Made by a program: the position numbers and the translations under genes. 42,812 nt of DNA from a virus, in IMG/VR virus record IMGVR_UViG_3300023179_000199, positions 1-42,812 of that record; one strand, written 5' to 3'. The number at the start of each line of letters is the position of its first letter. Positions within the stretch are counted from its first letter, which is position 1. This document shows positions 1 to 9,208 of this stretch, one piece after another. The notes below the pieces were generated by a model. That model had not been told where the DNA came from. It made no database searches and worked only from the letters and a program-made list of their open reading frames with translations.

Positions 1-1
1 A

Positions 2-115
2 GAGAATAAGAAAACTTTAAATACGTTAGGACACCATATAGTTAATCGATATAAATTAACAGAGTCGCAACGTTTACAATTAATTAATGCAGTAATCAAT
101 AAATTATCTAAATAA
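2..115 (+). CDS. C-terminal end of an unidentified protein (cut by window start)
   Basis: An open frame enters from the left edge and stops at TAA 113-115. The visible 37 residues are charged and helix-prone (ending INAVINKLSK) and include the stretch LTESQRLQLIN. The gene sits directly upstream of the tail-fibre-like gene, with a five-base gap. Too little is visible to assign a family. Codon use matches the downstream genes, so I read it as a real gene end rather than a chance frame. Confidence 0.5.
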   Translation, partial: ENKKTLNTLGHHIVNRYKLTESQRLQLINAVINKLSK

Positions 116-120
116 CTTGA

Positions 121-2268
121 ATGTCAGCAGACAATTTTACGGGTCAAAATATAAGCAGTACGTTTCAGCGTTTACTGCAACTATCGGATAATGGCGATTA
201 TATTACAGATGGTACTGGATCGGTAGTCACTTTACCCAGTGCTAATACATCTTCACTTTTAACCACTGCTTCTGTATCTTCAAACACAATTACGTTTACA
301 AAAGGTGATGGAAGTACATTTCCTATAACTGTAGATACAGGATCTGGAGGTACCTTTGATACTAGCTCATTAGTAACTACTTCAAGTTTTAACTCCTTTA
401 CTTCAAGTATAAATGCTTTTACAGCGTCATATAATACAGGATCATTTAGTGGAAGTTTTACAGGTTCATTATTTGGTACTGCAAGTTGGGCTACAAGTGC
501 TTCACACGCAATAACAGCATCTTATGCTTTAAACGGAGGAGTAACCAAGATAACAGCAGGAAATGGAATCTCAATTTCTCCAGTATCAGGTTTAGGAAAT
601 GTTACTATTAATTCACTAGCAGCAGCATACAACACAGCCACAGGATCCTATGGTTCATTTTATGATACCGGTTCTCAAACAGCTGTTAGTGCTACAACCA
701 TATACTCAATGTCTTTATCTACAACAGACATTTCTAATGGTGTTTTTATAAGTGGATCTACAAATCCATATAATACTTATATTAAATTTACTAATGCTGG
801 GGTATATAATATACAATTTTCTGCTCAATTTTCTAATACAGGAAATAACCCAACAGACGTAGCTATATGGATTAGAAAAAACGATGGATCATCAATTAAT
901 GATGTACCTGACTCTACAGGTATTTGTACTATCCCAGCTAAAAAAGGATCCACTCCTGGTCAATTAATTAGTAGTTGGAATTACTATGTTAGTTTAAATG
1001 CTGGAGAGTTTATACAATTGTTATGGCATGCTACTACAAATAACGAAATTACACTAGAAACATTACCCGCAGGAGTTTCGCCAACTCACCCAGTTTCTCC
1101 CTCACTTATATTAACAGCACAACGTGTAGATACTTTCCTAAGCAATACAGGTTCATTTACAGGCTCATTTACAGGACAATTAATTGGTACGGCAAGTTGG
1201 GCAAATAATGCTGTAACAGCATCATATGTTACTGCATCAAATGTTTATGGACCATATGGTTCAAACAGTGTATTGAGTTCAAGTTATGCTTTGTCTAGTT
1301 CCTATGCCGTATCATCAAGTAGAGCATTAACTTCTAGTTTTGCTTTAACTGCCTCATATACACCAAATGCTTTAGTAACAGCATCCGTATCCTCAAACAC
1401 AATTACTTTTACAAAAGGAAATGGAACTACTTTTCCAATAACAGTTGATGCTAATATAGGACCGGGAGTACAAGACAGATTAGCTACATGGAATACAACT
1501 ACTACTATAGGAAGTAGTAACATAACACGCTTAACATCAACTAATGCTACCAATGAAGCAATAGTAGAAAGTGATTTATATGAAGTTAATTCCGATGGTA
1601 TTAAAATACTCAAAAAATCTAATAACCCATTATCATCATCTATCAATTCCAACATATTTGTAAACAATATATCCCCTGCTAGCAACTTTATTGAAATTAG
1701 ATCCAGGACTTATGCAGTTATAAAATACATAGATTTATCTAAATACAATAAAAATAATATAGGAGGGTGTTATGGAGCAATATTGGATTTTAATTTAATG
1801 TTAGGATTTAGTTCTATAGCAAATATAGGAGTCCCAGATTCCTACATATACGACGCAGGAAGTTACCCAGCTGGCAATGATCCTAAATATGTAGAAACTG
1901 GTCGAATATACTTATCTTGGTTAGGATCTGATTATAATGTAGGAGGAGCGGTAGGTGTTAATGGAAATGTAACATACTTAACAATGAATGAAACTATAAA
2001 AAATGCTGAACCGGAGGGATGGGAACAGGTTAGTTCTACAGGTACGCCATCAGCTACATCGTTAGCAGCTTCTGAAGAAGGAGTAGTAGCACCATATAGT
2101 GCTCCTATCCTAAGAGATGCCAACGGCGGATATCAGTTTGGATACAAACTAGTAAATAATCCTGATAATTCTTTATGGTATGTTGAAGTGGCACTATTTA
2201 ATGATTCGGAGTATACTTTAAGAATAACTCACACAACAAAAATATTAAATTTATTTACGGCCCGATAA
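121..2268 (+). CDS. Tail fibre-like protein with SFTGxLxGTASWA repeats
   Basis: A 715-residue virion protein, probably part of a tail fibre or baseplate-attached appendage. It is rich in Ser, Thr, Gly and Ala and carries modules of the type GSFTGSLFGTASWA followed by ITASYAL or VTASYV repeats, near residues 106-138 and 343-420. Such low-complexity repeats are typical of trimeric beta-structured phage fibres. A short phrase, TASVSSNTITFTKGxGxTFPITVD, occurs twice (near residues 49 and 420), so the protein is internally duplicated. The C-terminal 250 residues are not repetitive and may form the globular or receptor-facing part. One module is nearly identical to part of the protein at 2777-3646. 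No signal peptide or membrane segment is seen. The precise place in the tail is inferred. Confidence 0.65.
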   Translation: MSADNFTGQNISSTFQRLLQLSDNGDYITDGTGSVVTLPSANTSSLLTTASVSSNTITFTKGDGSTFPITVDTGSGGTFDTSSLVTTSSFNSFTSSINAFTASYNTGSFSGSFTGSLFGTASWATSASHAITASYALNGGVTKITAGNGISISPVSGLGNVTINSLAAAYNTATGSYGSFYDTGSQTAVSATTIYSMSLSTTDISNGVFISGSTNPYNTYIKFTNAGVYNIQFSAQFSNTGNNPTDVAIWIRKNDGSSINDVPDSTGICTIPAKKGSTPGQLISSWNYYVSLNAGEFIQLLWHATTNNEITLETLPAGVSPTHPVSPSLILTAQRVDTFLSNTGSFTGSFTGQLIGTASWANNAVTASYVTASNVYGPYGSNSVLSSSYALSSSYAVSSSRALTSSFALTASYTPNALVTASVSSNTITFTKGNGTTFPITVDANIGPGVQDRLATWNTTTTIGSSNITRLTSTNATNEAIVESDLYEVNSDGIKILKKSNNPLSSSINSNIFVNNISPASNFIEIRSRTYAVIKYIDLSKYNKNNIGGCYGAILDFNLMLGFSSIANIGVPDSYIYDAGSYPAGNDPKYVETGRIYLSWLGSDYNVGGAVGVNGNVTYLTMNETIKNAEPEGWEQVSSTGTPSATSLAASEEGVVAPYSAPILRDANGGYQFGYKLVNNPDNSLWYVEVALFNDSEYTLRITHTTKILNLFTAR

Positions 2269-2269
2269 T

Positions 2270-2362
2270 ATGAAACACATAAGTCCTGGCATAATAGTTT
2301 TAAGTAGATTCTTGAACATATTTCATGACCATTTACAACTGCGCGGTAATACTTTCTTGTAG
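2270..2362 (+). CDS. Possible 30-residue small ORF
   Basis: An ATG two bases after the fibre gene stop opens a 30-codon frame (MKHISPGIIVLSRF...), ending in TAG at 2360-2362. The peptide is basic and moderately hydrophobic. There is no clear ribosome binding site, so expression would depend on coupling to the upstream gene. It fills most of the 122-base gap before the next gene. It may equally be chance. Confidence 0.25.
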   Translation: MKHISPGIIVLSRFLNIFHDHLQLRGNTFL

Positions 2363-2364
2363 TA

Positions 2365-2372
2365 ATATTTAT
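2365..2372 (+). promoter_or_regulatory. ATATTTAT promoter-like motif
   Basis: One copy of the ATATTTAT motif that recurs before many genes here, followed by an AT-rich stretch, the Shine-Dalgarno AAAAGGAAA and the ATG at 2391. A weak 6-bp pairing (2353-2358 with 2380-2385) could cover the Shine-Dalgarno. The promoter role is inferred from recurrence and position. Confidence 0.4.
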
Positions 2373-2390
2373 TATTAAAAGGAAACTTTA

Positions 2391-2777
2391 ATGGCAGCTG
2401 GTAAATATTCGTTTATTATTGAACAAGGATCGACTTTAAATTTTGAAGTTCAATATAAAGATTCTACAAGTACACCGATAAACTTATCGGGATATTCTGG
2501 AAAAATGCAAATACGATCAGGATTTGCAGATTCTAATCCTACTACATATATAACTTTATCTAGTTCATTAGCACCGGATGGTACCGGTTTAAATTTTAGC
2601 GGGTCTAACGGAAGTACGCCTTTGTCATCAGGGTCAATAGGAATTTATATATCCGCAGCGTCTAGTTCAGCCTTTACATTTGATACTGCTTATTATGATT
2701 TAGAAATTACGTCAGGAACAGTCGTTACTCGTTTATTAGAAGGCCAGATAAAACTTAGTAAAGAGGTAACACGATAA
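2391..2777 (+). CDS. Small tail-associated protein of the 'EQGSTLNF...IRSG' type
   Basis: A 128-residue protein beginning MAAGKYSFIIEQGSTLNF and containing NLSGYSGKMQIRS near residues 32-45. I recall this pattern (I-x-Q-G-x-T-F, then L-T-G-Y-x-A-R-M-Q-I-R) from small beta-sandwich proteins encoded beside tail-fibre genes in many phages; no function is established. The C-terminal part, YYDLEITSGTVVTRLLEGQI, fits an immunoglobulin-like beta fold. The start has a good Shine-Dalgarno (AAAAGGAAA). The stop overlaps the next start by one base (TAATG), so translation is probably coupled to the downstream fibre gene. It may be an adaptor or stabiliser for the fibre. Confidence 0.6.
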   Translation: MAAGKYSFIIEQGSTLNFEVQYKDSTSTPINLSGYSGKMQIRSGFADSNPTTYITLSSSLAPDGTGLNFSGSNGSTPLSSGSIGIYISAASSSAFTFDTAYYDLEITSGTVVTRLLEGQIKLSKEVTR

Positions 2778-3646
2778 TGGCAAGTAATATTGTAAATATT
2801 AATAATACTGATAATAATATAACAGTAACTAACGCTAATCAAAAAGTAATAGTTACTGATAATAATACCGGTATATCAGTTAATGTTACGAATCCAAAAA
2901 CATCGATAGTTCAAGTAAATGCTTTAGGTCCGCAAGGAGGTATAGGAGCACAAGGCCCTGCAGGAAATATAGATACATCTTCATTTGTAACTACATCTTC
3001 GTTTAATACATTTACTAGTTCTTATAATACAGGTTCATTCAGCGGCTCATTTACAGGACAATTAATTGGTACTGCAAGTTGGGCAAATTCATCATCGCAA
3101 GCGCTAACAGCGTCCTTTGTCACTGCATCCAATGTACGAGGTCCATACGGATACAATTCCATATTAAGTGCATCATATGCTTTGAGTGCGTCCTGGGCGC
3201 CGAGTGGTGGAAGTGCTACGCCAGCCGGCTCTGATAGACAAATTCAATTTAACTCTAATAATACATTTGCAGGAGACACTTCGTTAACATTCGATAGTGA
3301 AAGACAATTAAATGCACAAAGACTGAAAGTTACTGGTAGATTTATTTTAGAAGGCAGATCTCTTATTACCGCTGATGATAGTCCATATACTGTAGGTATT
3401 GATGAAACGGTTATATTGTGTAATACAACGAAGGATCCAATTGACCTTAATCTAGAAGCTGCCAGTATACAAGGTAAAGTTCTAATAATAAAAGACATAG
3501 GCGATGCATCCTTAAACAATATAACATTAGGAAATGCAAAAATAGACGGGACAGAAAGCAGTTTTAATATTACCCGTAGTAAAGGAAGCATAATTATCAC
3601 ATATGATATATCTACAGCTAGCTGGTACATAATCGGAGCATATTAA
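2777..3646 (+). CDS. Tail fibre-like protein with short collagen-like segment
   Basis: A 289-residue appendage protein. The first 45 residues are Asn/Val-rich. A short collagen-like run (GPQGGIGAQGPAG, residues 51-63) follows, then the TGSFSGSFTGQLIGTASWA module and ALTASF/ALSASWA repeats shared with the large fibre protein upstream. From about residue 150 comes a domain starting DRQIQFNSNNTFAGD and ending in beta-rich sequence (DISTASWYIIGAY). The Gly-x-Pro segment and repeats indicate a trimeric fibre. It is translationally coupled to the 128-residue protein. Tip and receptor specificity cannot be read from the sequence. Confidence 0.6.
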   Translation: MASNIVNINNTDNNITVTNANQKVIVTDNNTGISVNVTNPKTSIVQVNALGPQGGIGAQGPAGNIDTSSFVTTSSFNTFTSSYNTGSFSGSFTGQLIGTASWANSSSQALTASFVTASNVRGPYGYNSILSASYALSASWAPSGGSATPAGSDRQIQFNSNNTFAGDTSLTFDSERQLNAQRLKVTGRFILEGRSLITADDSPYTVGIDETVILCNTTKDPIDLNLEAASIQGKVLIIKDIGDASLNNITLGNAKIDGTESSFNITRSKGSIIITYDISTASWYIIGAY

Positions 3647-3683
3647 TTATCATAGTTTATCAAAAATCAATTAGTATTTATTT

Positions 3684-3706
3684 TTCTTTATATTTATTAT
3701 AAAGGA
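3684..3706 (+). promoter_or_regulatory. Hairpin with promoter-like motif; masks RBS of 3712 gene
   Basis: Bases 3684-3692 pair with 3698-3706 (9 bp, one G-T), with a five-base loop. ATATTTAT (3690-3697) spans the 5' arm and loop. The Shine-Dalgarno AAAGGA (3701-3706) lies in the 3' arm, six bases before the ATG at 3712. A transcript reading in from upstream could mask the RBS; one starting at the local motif would lack the 5' arm. Pairing is seen; the role is inferred. Confidence 0.45.
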
Positions 3707-3711
3707 TTATC

Positions 3712-4863
3712 ATGGCAATATCAGTACCTATTTGGCCAGGTTCCAGCTCGTTTTACCCAGGAAAAACGCCATTTGGATTTTACGATAACGAATATCAATT
3801 TCAGCAAGACGCTGATAAAGTGGCTATGTGGTGTACTACACGCCTAGGATATCCTATAATGGATGTAGAACTACAAGATATTCATTTATATACTTGCTTC
3901 GAAGAAGCAATAACAGAATATTCTAATCAAGTAAATCAATTTAATATTCGTGATAACATGTTCCTTTTACAAGGATCGTCAACAAATACTTCTTTAAACG
4001 GAAGAGCAATACAACCTACATTAGGTAGATTAATAGGTATTTCTAAAGGATACGGTACAGAAGCGGGATATGGTGGAGAATTAATATATAAATCTGCATC
4101 ATTATCAATTAAAGCAAATCAACAAACATATGATTTATCGCAATTATCTTTAGAAGTATCAAATGATGCATCAAAACATTTAGAAATTAAAAAAGTATTT
4201 CATTATACACCTCCTGCATTAGTTAGATATTTTGATCCATTTGCAGGAACAGGAGCCGGTTCTCAACAATTATTAGAAACATTTGGCTGGGGCAATTATT
4301 CTCCTGCAGTATCGTTTGTCTTAATGCCTTTATATCATGATTTATTAAGATTACAGGCTATCGAATTTAATGATATGATTCGCCGTTCAGGATATAGTTT
4401 CGAATTAACTGGTACGAGATTTAAAATATTTCCGATACCATCATATGATTTTACATTATGGATGCAGTATATAACTACAGAAGATAGAGATGCTTTATTA
4501 TTTTCAAATCCTACGGGTTCTATATCAGATTTCAGTAACGCTCCATATGACAAGTTAGTTTATGAAAATATTAATGATCCGGGTAAACAATGGATTAATA
4601 AATATACATTAGCACTTGCTAAAGAAGTATTAGGTAATATACGTAATAAGTATTCATCCGTTCCTATTCCTAATGCAGAAGTTACATTAAATGGAGATTC
4701 GCTAGTATCTGAAGGTAAAGCAGAGCAAGAAGCGTTAGTAACTCAATTACGAGAAAATTTAGAAGCTACGTCACGTACAACACAAATGGAACGTTTAAAT
4801 AATGAAGCTACTTATTTACAAGAGCAATTAAATAAAATTCCATTAACAATATATGTAGGATAA
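3712..4863 (+). CDS. 13: Neck protein, gp13-like
   Basis: A 383-residue head-completion (neck) protein. In T4, gp13 and gp14 close the DNA-filled head and provide the tail-docking site. The C-terminal half has the pattern I associate with this family: WINKYTLALAKEVLGNIR, then YSSVPIPNAEVTLNGDSLVSEG, then a helical stretch ending LNKIPLTIYVG. The N-terminal half contains FYDNEYQFQQDADKVAMW. The order gp13-, gp14-, gp15-like and then sheath matches the T4 13-14-15-18 order, minus the terminase genes, which strongly supports the call. It is somewhat longer than T4 gp13. The next gene begins three bases after the stop. Confidence 0.7.
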   Translation: MAISVPIWPGSSSFYPGKTPFGFYDNEYQFQQDADKVAMWCTTRLGYPIMDVELQDIHLYTCFEEAITEYSNQVNQFNIRDNMFLLQGSSTNTSLNGRAIQPTLGRLIGISKGYGTEAGYGGELIYKSASLSIKANQQTYDLSQLSLEVSNDASKHLEIKKVFHYTPPALVRYFDPFAGTGAGSQQLLETFGWGNYSPAVSFVLMPLYHDLLRLQAIEFNDMIRRSGYSFELTGTRFKIFPIPSYDFTLWMQYITTEDRDALLFSNPTGSISDFSNAPYDKLVYENINDPGKQWINKYTLALAKEVLGNIRNKYSSVPIPNAEVTLNGDSLVSEGKAEQEALVTQLRENLEATSRTTQMERLNNEATYLQEQLNKIPLTIYVG

Positions 4864-4866
4864 AAT

Positions 4867-5400
4867 ATGGCTTTATTTGGTGGCGCACGTGATATGGATG
4901 TATTTAGAAAACTTAATAAAGAAGTTATTAAGAAGGTAATAGATACTGAAGTATTATATTATAAATTTAATATCAGCGATACAAAAATTAATTTATATGA
5001 AGAGTCTCGTAAGAAAACTTATTATTCTCCTATATTAGTACATGCATTAATATCAAAGGATGACCAGGAATGGAGTGCAGATGATTTTGGTCCTAACGTA
5101 AGTCAAAATGTTAATATTGCATTTTTACGTGATATTTTAGTTGAAATAGATTTAGTGCCCGAAGTAGGTGATATTGTAGAACATAATCATGCATTTTATG
5201 AAATAGATTCAATAGTTCAAAATCAACGATTTGTAGGAAAAGATCCTGATATGTGGTTCGGTGGTGATACTCATGGTTATAACATATCAATTATTTGTGC
5301 AGGTCATATGACACAAGCATCGAATCTCAATATTATGCCTACAAAATTTGGAGATTCTAATAGTTCGCAAAATGATATTATATTACCGAGGAACGTATAA
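4867..5400 (+). CDS. 14: Neck protein, gp14-like
   Basis: A 177-residue neck protein thought to work with the gp13-like protein in closing the head. Recognisable family features are INLYEESRKKTYYSPI near residues 40-55, DDQEWSADDFGP near 66-77, and VPEVGDIVEHNHAFYEIDS near 99-117, followed by a glycine-rich part and SIICAGHM. It is shorter than T4 gp14 but has the same order of conserved blocks. The stop overlaps the next start by one base (TAATG), so the gp14- and gp15-like proteins are probably made in coupled fashion. Context between gp13- and gp15-like genes supports the assignment. Confidence 0.7.
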   Translation: MALFGGARDMDVFRKLNKEVIKKVIDTEVLYYKFNISDTKINLYEESRKKTYYSPILVHALISKDDQEWSADDFGPNVSQNVNIAFLRDILVEIDLVPEVGDIVEHNHAFYEIDSIVQNQRFVGKDPDMWFGGDTHGYNISIICAGHMTQASNLNIMPTKFGDSNSSQNDIILPRNV

Positions 5401-6413
5401 TGGCAAAACCTAAATTAAATAAAACAGAAAGTACATTTTCAAAAAATGATGAAAGTGTAAATAGGTCGTATAATATACGAAGAGATGGTGATAAAGTAAG
5501 ACGTATATCTGTTAGTATTTATGATATAGACTATGCAGTAAAATGGTTTATACAAAATACAATACGTCCTACAATACAAGAAGATGAAGATTTAGTAACA
5601 GTCCCTGTAATGTTTACTACCGGTGAAAAATGGGCACAAGCACAACGTAACGGATATTTGAGAGATAAAAATAATATGATATCTTCTCCATTGATAATGT
5701 TACGTAGAACTTCAATTGAACCTAGAACAGATTTAGAAAATAATAATGTATTACGAGGGATATCTTATAATACAGGTAATAAAATGTTATTTGAAAAGAA
5801 ATATACATCTGCAAATAGATATGATAGATTTTCGATATATAATCAAATAACTCCATTAAAAGAATTTTATGCAGTCGACTTTCCTAAATTCGTAACCGTA
5901 AATTATGATTTATTAATGTGGACAAATGGAATGGAGCATTTAAATGAAATGTGCGAACAATTTATTTATTTTGATGGCAAAGCTTGGGGCGATTCATATA
6001 AATTTATTACATATACAGACACGCCTTCATATGAATTAGTAAATGATATAGGTTCGGATAGGTTAGTGCGAGCTGCATTTTCATTACGTACTCAAGCATA
6101 TTTAATTCCTGATAGAGTTGGTAATGAATCGGGTTTAGAAAAATTCTACGGAGTAACAAAAACTTTAATAGCTACAGAAACTGAAGTTGATATAAATCAA
6201 TTAGATGAAACATTTGCAGAACGCCAAGCTAGAATGTTAGCATTAACATCTAATGCAAGTAATAATCAACCTACTACACAAAATATAAATACAGAAACAA
6301 ATCCTAATAATTTAATAAGACCTACGGGAGAGACATCTAATGATATACAGCCACCGGTTGAACAACCCGGATCAAATACTCCTAAATGGCCTAGACCAGA
6401 TTCATTAATTTAA
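5400..6413 (+). CDS. 15: Tail terminator / sheath stabiliser, gp15-like
   Basis: A 337-residue protein likely to cap the tail tube and sheath at the head-proximal end, as T4 gp15 does. Block order agrees with gp15: VTVPVMFTTGEKWAQ near residues 66-80, a middle section with YDLLMWTNGMEHLNEMCEQF, and a C-terminal block AAFSLRTQAYLIPD. After residue 270 the sequence becomes Asn/Thr/Pro-rich and probably disordered (ending in PKWPRPDSLI). The position between the gp14-like gene and the sheath genes matches T4. It is longer than T4 gp15 (272 residues), mostly at the C terminus. Confidence 0.65.
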   Translation: MAKPKLNKTESTFSKNDESVNRSYNIRRDGDKVRRISVSIYDIDYAVKWFIQNTIRPTIQEDEDLVTVPVMFTTGEKWAQAQRNGYLRDKNNMISSPLIMLRRTSIEPRTDLENNNVLRGISYNTGNKMLFEKKYTSANRYDRFSIYNQITPLKEFYAVDFPKFVTVNYDLLMWTNGMEHLNEMCEQFIYFDGKAWGDSYKFITYTDTPSYELVNDIGSDRLVRAAFSLRTQAYLIPDRVGNESGLEKFYGVTKTLIATETEVDINQLDETFAERQARMLALTSNASNNQPTTQNINTETNPNNLIRPTGETSNDIQPPVEQPGSNTPKWPRPDSLI

Positions 6414-6428
6414 CATATATAAAACGTT

Positions 6429-6692
6429 ATGGAACAAAAACAATTAACACCGGAAGAATTAGCTAATGTAAAAGAATTAGCTTCGAGCCTTAATGACATT
6501 ACTACTAAATTCGGGCAATTAAAAGTAGAAAAACTTAACTTACTTACTCAGATATCTGCGTTAGAAGAATTAGAAAATTCAATGGATAAAGAATATTTTG
6601 AATTAAAAGAAAAGGAATATACTTTATCAAAAGAGTTATCTGAAAAATACGGCGAAGGCACTTTAAATTTAGAAACTGGAGCTATTTCCTAA
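6429..6692 (+). CDS. Small coiled-coil protein before the sheath genes
   Basis: An 87-residue, highly charged protein with no Cys and strong heptad-like helical pattern from about residue 8 to 75 (LTPEELANVKELASSLNDI, then ALEELENSMDKEYFELKEK). I do not recognise a named family. It starts 15 bases after the gp15-like stop without a strong Shine-Dalgarno. In T4 the terminase genes 16 and 17 lie at this place. This protein is far smaller than gp17 and has no ATPase motif, and I see no large terminase in the window. A chaperone or minor tail role is possible but unproven. Confidence 0.5.
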   Translation: MEQKQLTPEELANVKELASSLNDITTKFGQLKVEKLNLLTQISALEELENSMDKEYFELKEKEYTLSKELSEKYGEGTLNLETGAIS

Positions 6693-6712
6693 TATTTTGA
6701 AGTTTATAAAGT

Positions 6713-6720
6713 ATATTTAT
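6713..6720 (+). promoter_or_regulatory. ATATTTAT promoter-like motif before sheath gene 1
   Basis: A copy of the recurrent motif lies 31 bases before the first sheath start, inside an AT-only stretch. A 6-bp pairing (TATAAA with TTTATA) flanks it but leaves the Shine-Dalgarno AGGAGAA free. The promoter role is inferred. Confidence 0.4.
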
Positions 6721-6751
6721 ATATAGTTTATAATCTTAATTTAGGAGAACA

Positions 6752-9190
6752 ATGGCAGAAAAAATAGTAAGTCCTGGCGTATTTACGAATGAAAGAGATC
6801 TTTCGTTTTTACCAGCAGGCATCGCACAAATAGGTGGAGCATTTATTGGCCCGGCAACAAAAGGCCCGGCGTACGTTCCAACTTCAATTAACTCGTTTAC
6901 TGACTTCGAGACAGTATTCGGTAAAACAAATTCAAATTATTATATGCCGTATGCCGTAAAAGAATACATTCAAAACGGCGGCCGTGCTACAGTAGTACGT
7001 ACAATGAATACTGACGGATACAGTATTAATAATGGTATAGTAGCTGTTTATGCATCAGGATCAACAGCAAATAGTGCTCAATTATTATTCGCAATTCACC
7101 CAACACAAAAAGTAACGGGTTCTGCAGATTATAATGGAACTAACGGAGTATTTACGGGTGCTACAGTTAGTACCGTGTTAGCACAAGGTACCTTAGGCGT
7201 TGCATTGACAGGAACTGCAGGCACCGTAAATGGTACGACGTTGTATACTGCTAGTTTAACTACTACATCAAATAACTTTATTACTAAAGTATTTCCGCAA
7301 AATCCTACGACAACAGACGAATACGGATATTTGTACACCAATTTACCAGTTAGGGCAGCGGCTGTAAGTGGAACTGCTGCAGCTACGACATTTACGGCTA
7401 CGGTAGGTACGATGACATTCTCAGGAGCACGTACTAGTACACAATCCGGAGCAGGTCATACTTATGCATCTACTCCATGGATTATATCTCAAACAACGAA
7501 TAATACAAATTATGAATTATTTAAATTTCATACAATATCTGAAGGATCAAATGCTAATTATGAAGTTAAAGTAGCAATATCAAATATTCGTCCTGCAGGA
7601 ACAGTGCCAGGAACAGAATACGGCGATTTTACAGTAACAGTAAGAACAGTTGACCAATCATTAATTTTAGGTTCACCATTTACTACAATTGATTCTGATT
7701 TACGTCCTAATATCCTTGAAACATATACTCAATGTAATTTAGATCCGACATCTAAAAATTATATTGGTAAGAAGATCGGTGATAGATACGAAGCATATGA
7801 TACAGATAATTTACGTACGGTAGTAACCGGTGACTATGCTAATAAATCAAAGTATATTCGTGTTGAAATTGATAATAGAGTTAAAGATGGCGCATATCCT
7901 ACAGCATTAGTTCCGTTTGGTCATGCTCCTTTAATGAATACATTATCTAGTTCATTTTATCCTACCGGAACAGAATTTATATCTGCATCACTTCAAACTA
8001 CTCAAACGGATTCATTAGGCGTATATAACAAGAAAGTGCATTTCGGATTTAAATATGATTTCGCTACTACAGATAACTTAATTTATTTAAAGCCTATTCC
8101 TAACGGAGCTAATACAGGAAGCAATGCTAAATTCTTATTAAGTAATTATAATCAAGATTCATCAGCAGGTTCAACCGGATCAATTGATTTAACTTCGGCT
8201 ACGTCAATCGATTCTCGTAGATTCGTAGTACCGTTCCAAGGTGGATTTGATGGTACATATCCTAGCAGGATTTTGGCGACGGGTGCAGATATTGATACTA
8301 ATAATTCTCAAGGATACGATTTTACTTCAGTTAATACTAACGGGTATGTAGAATTTAAGAAAGCTATTGACACTGTAGCTAGTGCAACGAACGTAGATAT
8401 TAATTTATTAGTAATGCCAGGTATTATATATGAAAAACATCCTGCTATTGTTTCTTATGCAGAACAAGTAGCACATGATCGTGGAGATACATTCTTTGTA
8501 TTTGATGCAGTAGGTTTAACTTCTACGGTACAAAATGCGGTAGATCAAATTGCTGATTGGGATTCAAATTATGCTGCTACATATTATCCTTGGGTTAAGA
8601 TAGTTGATGCAAATACAAGTCGTCCAGTTTGGGTTCCGCCTAGCGTTGTTATTCCAGGTGTATTAGCATTTAATGACAAAGTTGGAGAACAATGGTTCGC
8701 TCCCGCAGGTCTTAACAGAGGCGGTTTAGCAGTTAATGATGTGTATGTACGTTTAAATAGAACAGATATCGACACGTTATATGATGGACGTGTTAATCCT
8801 ATTGCAACTATTCCGAATATTGGATATGCCGTATGGGGACAAAAGACACTTCAAGCTAAACCTAGTGCGTTGGATCGTATTAATGTACGTAGATTAATGA
8901 TTGCTCTTAAGAAGTATATCGCTTCTGCTTCGCAATATTTAGTATTCGAACAAAATACGTCTGCTACAAGAAATAGATTCTTAAATATTGTTAATCCATA
9001 TATGGAATCAGTTCAACAGAGACAAGGTATTTATGCGTTTAAAGTTGTAATGGATGATACAAATAATACTCCTGACTTAATTGACAGAAACATTATGTAT
9101 GGTCAAATTTATTTACAACCTACTCGTACGGCAGAATTTATCATTATTGATTTCAATATTCTTCCTACAGGTGCAACGTTTGGTGCATAA
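6752..9190 (+). CDS. 18: Tail sheath protein 1 (gp18-like)
   Basis: An 812-residue contractile sheath subunit that polymerises around the tail tube and contracts on infection. The N terminus, MAEKIVSPGVFTNERDLSF, and the phrases AQIGGAF, NGGRATVVRTM and (C-terminal) QKTLQAKPSALDRINVRRLM and FNILPTGATFGA are sheath hallmarks; the last segment supplies the strands that link neighbouring subunits. Residues about 95-240 are low in conservation compared with the paralogue at 9282 and likely form a surface-exposed insertion. It is longer than T4 gp18 (659 residues). It has a strong Shine-Dalgarno (AGGAGAA) and is followed by an intrinsic terminator, so it can be transcribed as a single-gene unit. 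Confidence 0.92.
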   Translation: MAEKIVSPGVFTNERDLSFLPAGIAQIGGAFIGPATKGPAYVPTSINSFTDFETVFGKTNSNYYMPYAVKEYIQNGGRATVVRTMNTDGYSINNGIVAVYASGSTANSAQLLFAIHPTQKVTGSADYNGTNGVFTGATVSTVLAQGTLGVALTGTAGTVNGTTLYTASLTTTSNNFITKVFPQNPTTTDEYGYLYTNLPVRAAAVSGTAAATTFTATVGTMTFSGARTSTQSGAGHTYASTPWIISQTTNNTNYELFKFHTISEGSNANYEVKVAISNIRPAGTVPGTEYGDFTVTVRTVDQSLILGSPFTTIDSDLRPNILETYTQCNLDPTSKNYIGKKIGDRYEAYDTDNLRTVVTGDYANKSKYIRVEIDNRVKDGAYPTALVPFGHAPLMNTLSSSFYPTGTEFISASLQTTQTDSLGVYNKKVHFGFKYDFATTDNLIYLKPIPNGANTGSNAKFLLSNYNQDSSAGSTGSIDLTSATSIDSRRFVVPFQGGFDGTYPSRILATGADIDTNNSQGYDFTSVNTNGYVEFKKAIDTVASATNVDINLLVMPGIIYEKHPAIVSYAEQVAHDRGDTFFVFDAVGLTSTVQNAVDQIADWDSNYAATYYPWVKIVDANTSRPVWVPPSVVIPGVLAFNDKVGEQWFAPAGLNRGGLAVNDVYVRLNRTDIDTLYDGRVNPIATIPNIGYAVWGQKTLQAKPSALDRINVRRLMIALKKYIASASQYLVFEQNTSATRNRFLNIVNPYMESVQQRQGIYAFKVVMDDTNNTPDLIDRNIMYGQIYLQPTRTAEFIIIDFNILPTGATFGA

Positions 9191-9208
9191 TAATAAAAAT
9201 TAAATTAC

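Noticed and set aside
6429-6692. Small terminase (gp16)
   Set aside because: The position would fit T4 order, but the protein is only 87 residues of coiled coil with no DNA-binding helix-turn-helix that I can see, and no large terminase follows.
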